DNA from: Zygnema cylindricum
Taxonomy: Eukaryota > Streptophyta > Zygnematophyceae > Zygnematales > Zygnemataceae
Reading direction: 5' to 3'
Length of the DNA stretch: 64,000 nt
Assembly (NCBI GenBank): GCA_037447655.1
Contig: JBBHKE010000478.1
Span: forward strand, 1 to 64,000
Below the pieces are notes generated by a model. It was not told the DNA's origin. It searched no databases and was given only the letters and a program-made list of their open reading frames with translations. Below, piece by piece: positions 57,281 to 64,000 of the stretch. The translations under genes and the position numbers were made by a program. Numbering within the stretch: the stretch's first letter is position 1; every line of letters starts with the position of its first letter.

Positions 57281-60200
57281 ATGGCTGCTGCTGTGTCTCC
57301 TGCCACAGTTCTTCTCGTTTTGAGAGCCTCTCGTCCAACATTCCGTAACCGCCATGATGGCTGCGTTTTTGTCGTTCATGCTGCCATGCTCTCTGCTGGT
57401 TTCCGCCTTGTAGCCACTGGCCAGGCCGCCCTTGGTGACCCTACACCTGGTTGGTCTTGCAACTCATAATCTTGTAGTATACTCTGAGATCTATACTGTA
57501 GCTATATCTCATAATTCCTTCATTGAAATGAGCCCTTGGTAAACCTTCCATCTGGCCGGTCTTGCAACATACTCTGTGATGTGAACTATTAGTTGTATCT
57601 CACTATTCCTTTGCTCAAATGAGCCTTTTGTAACCTTCCATCCGGTTGGTTTTGCAGCTTATAATCTTTTTTTTTTTTTTTTGAATGTATACTATAGCTG
57701 TGCCTCATCATTCCTTCGTTCAAACGAGCCTTTAGCGATCCTCCAACTAGGCCGTCTTGTAACTCGTTGTCTTGTAATGTTATCTTTTATTATAATTAGC
57801 TTTTGAAGAGCCTCCATCTTGTTAGTCTTGTAACTCAAATTGTTTTAACATACTAGGGTCAGGGCTGTATCTCATGATTCCTTACATAAGTGAACCCTAA
57901 AAACCCTCTAATTTGGTCATCGTGAATATTACAATCTTAATCTCATGAATCCTTTAATTTAATGAACTCTTGGCGAGTTCCATCTGGCTGGTCTTGAAAC
58001 CCATTATATTGTAACACAATAATAGGATTATTTTCTCAATTTTCCTTCACTTAAATGAGCCTCTGACAGTCCTCCAATTGGTTCGTTTAGTAACTCGCAA
58101 CATTGTACCATTTTATTTGAGCTTAATCTCATGATCTTTTCCGTTTTAATGACCACTTGGCAATCCCCCTTCTGGTTCCTCGTGTTCGCATAATCTTCTA
58201 CGATTTTATTGGAGCTTTCCCTCATGATTTTTTTGTATTCAAAACACATCCTTGGCAATCCCCCATATTGTTTGTCCTCTAACTTGTAATCTTGTAACAC
58301 ACTTCTTGAGCCATATCTCATCATTTCCCTAAGCGATGGAGTGATGACCAATCTTTTGAGCGTTTCGCCCTATTCAGTGTTTATTGTCATCGTCCGAGTA
58401 AGGACCAGGACTATTGTTCCACCACCAGCTGGACCTCCATAATTTTCATTGAATTCTGTTTCTCGACATCGCTGCAGTTTTCGTTAGCTTGCATTCCGAG
58501 CATCCAATAATACGCACAGTATTTGTGGCAGGAGTTTTGCATTATTGCGTTAACGCAGGCATAATTGCGAAACTACATCCTATTTTTTTCGCAATGATTC
58601 TTATTTTGTAACATTCTTTCTTATTTTGTGGCATTTATTCTTGTTTTGTTGCAATTATTCTTATCTTGTAGCATTTATTCTCGTAGAACTATTCCTTATT
58701 TTATTTAAAGTTTGCATTTCTGTTGGTTTAAATTCATTCCAACTTAGCACAACGTGCACTTTTTTGTTACCGTTTCGATTCAGAACTGGCCCCTTTTTTA
58801 AATTCTAGGCATCCAGATTTTCCACCAGGTATGTGGAGTTATGAAAGTATTGAGAAAAAGGGAATGTCGTCTGATAAATATGCACAATCATTAATGGATT
58901 AACATTATAATTCATAGTGTCATGACCAGTCTTAACCTTCCCCTATTTTGGTATTTGTGCATTTTCATGAATGTGCTTTGCTAATATTATTATTTTAGGA
59001 AAGGAGTTTTACCTATTGATGTTCACTTCTTGAAATTGAATATACCTGATTATTGGATACATTGGGCCTTTTCTTCGAAAAAAAATTGTTTTACATTTGT
59101 GGATTTTTTTCCAAAAGTGATTTAATGGCACTTAATCTTGGATGTACCTCACATGACCTACCATGACTCGTATTGCAAATATCATTAACCGACATGTTAC
59201 AAAACATTAGACACAATCGATCTTCAAGAGGGTATTCCACCTGATTGGCGTTGTTACAGGCAAAGAGAAGGATGTGCCAGAAGTTGGAGTAGAAGGCTGG
59301 AATGAACTTGATGGAGTTTATGCTTTTCGCTACAAAGGAGAAGGCAATCTTCCTGCTCGTGTGACAATGAGGTGTCTCTCAGTAGAGGATATTTTGCTGA
59401 TTGATGTCGTACCAGAACCACTGGAGCCTCTCAGCGCTCCCCTTCACACTGAAATCAGGTTTGTTTATTCATCTTCTAGTTATTGATGTTTTAGGAATCT
59501 TTTGTTTGGAATTACAGCACTCAGGTTCAAGTAGCACATGTCTGGCCTCCTGTTCAAGTGTTTATGTTTGTCTTTGTCTGCATCCAACCGAAACTTGATA
59601 CAAAAAGAGGAGGGACCTACACCAATTCATCGTGGGTGTTGATTAAGGAACATAATGTAATTGCCACATAACACTTGTATAGACACCAGAATTTCGTGTT
59701 AAATTTTCTTTGGTCCACACAAATATTGGTAGGAAATGAAATGTATTTGAACTAAGTTTGATGATCATCATTTCAGATACCAGATGTAAGGATTTACATG
59801 TACACAGGTTATTACATTCTTTGGGATTTGTTTTGCTCCACAGCTTTACATTTACAGAATTCAAAATAGCCCTCTTCGAGACACACTGTTGATGATGGAC
59901 AATTAAGCAAATTGCATCACTAAACTGCCCATCAATCATTTCTTCAACTGTTAATAGGCATAGCTTCAGTCGCTGGTCAACAATTTGGAATTTATATTGG
60001 GCAGTGCTTTTTAAAAATACGATTTCACAATGAATTTCAAAGATAATTTTTATGCTAAGAAGATAAGGATAGAGGGAAGCTTTGGTTTCTAGTTGTCAAT
60101 GCAATTACATGTATTCTGGCATTCTAATTGTGCCTTTGCATAAACTTTAATCATTTTCACTATTTCACTAATAATGTTGAGAAATTTGGCTACCTTGAAA

Positions 60201-62340
60201 ATCTTTGTGATTATGGTGTTGTTGTCGACTTTTTAATTGGTATTCTTTTAGGATGCTTTGCCTTTGTTGAACTGCCTGACTCACTTCTTACTCCTTTTTC
60301 TTGTGCTTCGAAGTAGATTAACTCAAAATTGTTGCCATTTTAGGTTCATACGTCCTAAACCACAAAGATCCATCATTGTTTTTTTTAAGAAGATATTGTG
60401 TTGTTTATCCTCGGTCTCGGTCTTTTACAATCAATTCCCATGTACTTTTCATTTTGTTGTCTTTTACTGCGAGGGTTCCAGCATCAGTAAATTTGTAGTT
60501 GAAACCAATTCACAAAATTATGCGGAACATTTTTCGGATCTTCAAGGCCTTCTAAATCTCCTCAACAAAGACATACTCATGCCTCTCACGAAAGGTGCTG
60601 ATACTGGTGTGAGGTGAGGAATCTTTTTTCCTTTATGGTTATATGGGGATTTTCACAGTATAATGACGGTGCTGAAGTTCCAGTTTATTGCGTTTAGTTA
60701 AACAAGAATTGCGTTGCAAATAAGGTTAAAACCAGTTCATTCGGCTATTCGATGCCATTGTATAGGAATGTATTCTGATGAATCCAAAATAATATTATTG
60801 GCCTCACCCTGCTTGTGTCGGTAACAAACTGTCTCAGTAGAAGTTCACCGACCCATGAAATTGTGTTCAAGTTATGGTAATGTTTTTTAACTGGAAATTT
60901 AGAGAAACCTGTTTATACAGGAACAATCCATGGCAGCATGGCCGGCTGTGAACTGCTGCCCATTTATGTATTTGTCAAGGACTTCTCCCAGATAGGATGT
61001 GAAATGAAACAATGTTAGGTCTTAGAGAGAGAGAGAGAGTATCAAATTGGTTTGGGCAATTTTAGATGAGTTCCCTTTTGCAAGGTTTTGAGCTGAGAAA
61101 AGATGATATCACTTGGTTTTATGCAGAGGTACAGAAAGTGTTAGAGATGTGTTACAAGATCGTGAGAGGCCTCGTGGGGAACCTGGGCAAGGTTTCGTAC
61201 CTCCATCCATGGGGTAAGTTGCCAAAAACGCCCTTCGCCTCTACACTCTTTTATTCTTCTTAAAGGCTATGATTTTGAGGTTTGCATGTTTTTTTTAAAT
61301 TCCTTTCTTAGGGCACGGGGAGGAACAGAAGAAGAATATTAGGATGGGTCTCGATCCATATCTCCTCCTCCTTAACTTTTTTGGGTAACAGTCATTCTCA
61401 ATAGTTGACATGATTTGACCACCCCTTGTTGAAGAATCTGTTTAAAATTAACGGATTTTGAAATTTTTAGATGATCACTTATTCTGACATGTATCTTTCT
61501 TTTTATTTTTTGGCCCAGTGGAGGAAATATGGGTGGCTATAGACCACCAGTAGTTCCGGGAATTGGCTCGGATGACCTTTTACCTGGTGGAGGTGGGGGT
61601 ATTATTTTTCCTCAGTAAGTTGTATTCGTTTTTAAAGTAATAATTTCATTTTTTGGGCGTCAAATCAAGCACATGCCAGTCTTTGAAATTTCAAAGGGAA
61701 GAAGTGACGAAGGAAGGCACAAGTATTTGACGGTTCACGTGTCATCTCAATTGATTGCTACTTAATGATGTTGATAAACTGTTGTTCATATTATTTGAGC
61801 TTCTTGTATGTGGAGAACTTATGAAAATACATAGGCATTACTTCTTGTATGTGGAGAACTTTTGAAAATATATGGGCATTAAGTGAAGTTTGAAGGCCGA
61901 TATATCGAAAGCATACTGTGAATGCCTTGAAGTCATGTGTCTTGAAAGATAATGGATCGGGGATTAGGATTTGTGAGTGTTTCTCTGGTTTCCCTATGAA
62001 ATTAAAACAGTCTTTGTATTCTCAGTAGTATACAGTTGATAAAATGTAAAGGGCAGGTTGCATGTGAGGAATTTTGGATAGTCCTACACTGCGTTTTGTA
62101 CTTTTAGGAACGATTCTCTTGTACTTTCTGTTTTGGCCTCGTAAGCCTGTTTTAGCTATTTTTTTGTTTATTTATGGATAATTAAATTTTACGATGAGGA
62201 TGATGATGTATCGGCATTTTTTTGCTCAGTCTCGTGCGTTTTTCATCAGGATTTCAAAATTTATTTGAGATGAGGTTGTTTTGTTGTGTGGTTATTTGGT
62301 TACTGCAGGAGAGGAGGTGGTGGTGAGGGGATGATGTTAG
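57281..62340 (+). CDS. PSMF1: Proteasome regulator PI31 (plant type), six exons, 3' end uncertain
   Basis: PI31 binds the 20S proteasome and affects its assembly and activity. Exons: 57281-57449, 59260-59458, 60482-60613, 61127-61213, 61519-61614, 62309-62340; all junctions are GT-AG and phases agree. Exon 1 encodes MAAAVSPATVLLVLRASRP, then FRNRHDGCVFVVHAAMLSAG, and exon 2 VGVEGWNELDGVYAFRYKGE, the N-terminal fold as in plant PI31. Exons 4-6 encode the Pro/Gly/Arg-rich tail (GFVPPSMG, RPPVVPGIGSDDLLPGG, QRGGGGEGMML). If exon 6 is not spliced at 62340 the frame stops at TAA 62364-62366 (246 codons), short for the family. A further exon, probably beyond the window, is more likely. An alternative acceptor for exon 3 at 60352 is open but would insert a hydrophobic stretch. 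Confidence 0.92.
57429..58330 (+). repeat. Degenerate tandem array spanning PI31 exon 1 end and intron 1
   Basis: About ten diverged units of roughly 90-125 bp share CCTTTGGTAACCTTCCATCT, then GGTTGGTCTTGCAACTC and a CTCATNATTCCTT core. The first unit is the last 21 bases of exon 1 plus the splice donor, so the array appears to have grown from the exon-intron junction. Confidence 0.75.
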
Positions 62341-62366
62341 GTGAGGCTCAAAATTCTAATAGATAA

Positions 62367-64000
62367 TCACATATGACGAAAGTAGTGGGGGTAAAATTTT
62401 GTGAATACTGTTCTTGCCAGTAACAACGATTATTTTTTGGGCAAAAATCTCTATGTTTTATTTTAATTTGTGAGCATACCGATTGCTTAATGAACTTGTT
62501 AGCATCAAATTATCCCAATTGAGTGTGTCTTTTGTCCATGGTTCAAATGTGTGAAAACTATTGGAAACGCGACACTATACCCGTATTATATGGTGTAACA
62601 CAATATAGTATGAGGTTAGCACACATTATTCTATACCAGTACACTATGTTATACCAATATACTATACCAGTATACTATACCTATGTATTATACTATACCA
62701 GTATACTATACCACTGTATTATACTATACCAGTGTACTATACCAATGTATTATACTATACCAGTATACTATGCTATACCAATATACTATACTAGTATACT
62801 ATGCCATTGTTTTCAGGTCATCCCATATGAGTGTGGCTCCTGTCGCCTTTTAGAACTTGGTAAAATTTTGGACATACCTTTCCCGTAATAGAAACTTTGT
62901 GAACTTTCCTAGATATTGTTCTCATGTCAACTCATTTTTCTTTTTCACTCAACAACTATATTTCAACGAGTTGACGACATCTGATGGTCCATTATCCATA
63001 TTTTGCTCTTTTCCTCTTTTTTCCCCTTTTCCTCTTTCATTCCTAATCCTCCTTTTCCTCCATTCTTTCCTCTTACACTTCCGTTTCCTTACATTCTCCT
63101 TTACCATTCCATTCCTTTTCATTCTTTTCTTTTTCATTTCCCAGATTGATCCCCGGTCCATTCCCGATTGTTCAGATCCTGTCCCAACCGTTCATTCGGT
63201 AGCTTTTAAGAAAACCTGTTGCTTAAGGAAGTTGATTTCTTAAGAAAGCTTTTTGAGGGAGGGAGGCAGGGAAGGAGGGACGGAGGCAGGGAAGGAGGGA
63301 GGGAGGGAGGGAGCATAAGAAAACGTTTTGCTTAAAGAATTCTATTTCTTAGAAAAACTTTTGAAGTAGGGAAAGAGGGAGGGAGGGTGAGAGGGAGGGA
63401 GGAGGATGCATAAGAAAACGTTTTGCTTAGATTTTTTGCTTAAGAAATCTTTTTGACTGTTTCATACGGTAAGCTTTTTTTTCTTAAGAAAACTTGTTGC
63501 TTAAATATTTTTATTGCTTAAAAATGCTTTTTGAGGTAGGGAAGAGGAAGGTTGCTTAATTTTTTTGCTTAAGAAAACGTTTTGCTTGGACATGCTCCTA
63601 AATAATTCTCCTTTCCCCTCTCCTCCCCCTTAATTTTTGCTCCTGCCCAATTTAAATTGCATGTTTTCATAAGAACTTTTGTAATACCTGCTTTCTTTCT
63701 CCTCCTCCTTGATTTTTCCCCTTCTTCCCTATTAAATTTATATATTTTCACGTTAATTGATCTATTCAATTATGTGCTTATAAATGAGTTGCTGGGGTTC
63801 GAATGTAGTATGCCATACATTGTGATGTTATATCACATAGTATTTGAATATATAATATAGTATATAATATGCTGTTTTGAATTCTCATGCGACAAGAATG
63901 GACAAATAGGCAATTTTTGTAACTGTTTTTCTATTCATGGGACAAGAAATAATTATCTGTAGCGGTTTTTATTACTGTTTACCTCCATCAGTAGTGTTGT
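62367..64000. other. Right end, intron or 3' flank of PI31
   Basis: Low-complexity sequence: the TATACC repeat, TC-rich 63,000-63,140, GGGA tracts at 63,246-63,415 and repeated CTTAAGAAAACGTTTTGC-type phrases at about 63,200-63,590. No exon is confidently recognised. A frame after TTTCCCAG at 63,145 (IDPRSIPDCSDPVP) does not fit the exon 6 phase. Confidence 0.45.
62630..62815. repeat. (ACTATACCAGTAT)n tandem repeat
   Basis: About 13-26-bp units of TATACCAGTATACTA type downstream of PI31 exon 6, strongly self-complementary. Frames through it (LYQYTIPVYY) are artefacts. Confidence 0.9.

Noticed and set aside
61066-61263. Frame beginning MSSLLQGFELRK
   Set aside because: It overlaps PI31 exon 4 in another frame; the spliced frame gives the expected Arg/Pro/Gly-rich tail.

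Overview
This is nuclear DNA from a photosynthetic eukaryote, most likely of the green lineage and plausibly a streptophyte alga or an early-diverging plant. The evidence is two intron-rich plant-type genes, a plastid terminal oxidase (PTOX) and a plant-like proteasome regulator PI31, plus retroelements whose primer site matches the plant form of initiator tRNA-Met. The species cannot be named from this window. There is no rRNA, CRISPR or bacterial-type operon, and I found no functional tRNA gene.

Layout. Positions 1-5000 hold two convergent, diverged paralogous MFS transporter genes (SLC18/DHA1-like), each with a purine-rich low-complexity insertion in the loop between TM4 and TM5. From about 6.9 to 28.5 kb is a nest of mobile elements. 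Foldback MITE-like elements with TTA or TCA flanks host two Ty1/copia elements, each defined by paired LTRs and a perfect 5-bp target duplication: 8297-16119 flanked by CAAAA, and 16439-22809 flanked by AAGTT. The first carries a 1.47-kb secondary insertion in its 3' LTR. A third, unrelated copia relic follows at 23586-28528 and a truncated fourth at 31137-33162. From 28.5 to 46.6 kb there are MITEs, hAT-like termini, a 31-bp minisatellite in three blocks, a GTAT microsatellite, a roughly 950-bp CT satellite, a 10-N gap and no convincing gene.

The right third carries the two best genes. PTOX is on the minus strand (ten exons, 53103 to 47003, 391 codons, all six diiron ligands present). PI31 is on the plus strand (six exons seen, 57281 to about 62340, 3' end uncertain). 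They are divergent, about 4.2 kb apart, with two short MITEs between them.

The most notable observations are these. (1) In the copia elements at 8.3 and 16.4 kb the gag ATG lies 20 bases inside the 5' LTR, and the primer-binding site, complementary to the anticodon half of initiator tRNA-Met, is itself translated as part of gag. (2) Three related LTR families carry an antisense tRNA-like T-arm module in U3. (3) Both cellular genes show tandem arrays born at exon edges, including a candidate 29-nt poison exon in PTOX. (4) A hAT-like element carries an inversion scar, read from its 8-bp target duplication appearing once direct and once inverted.
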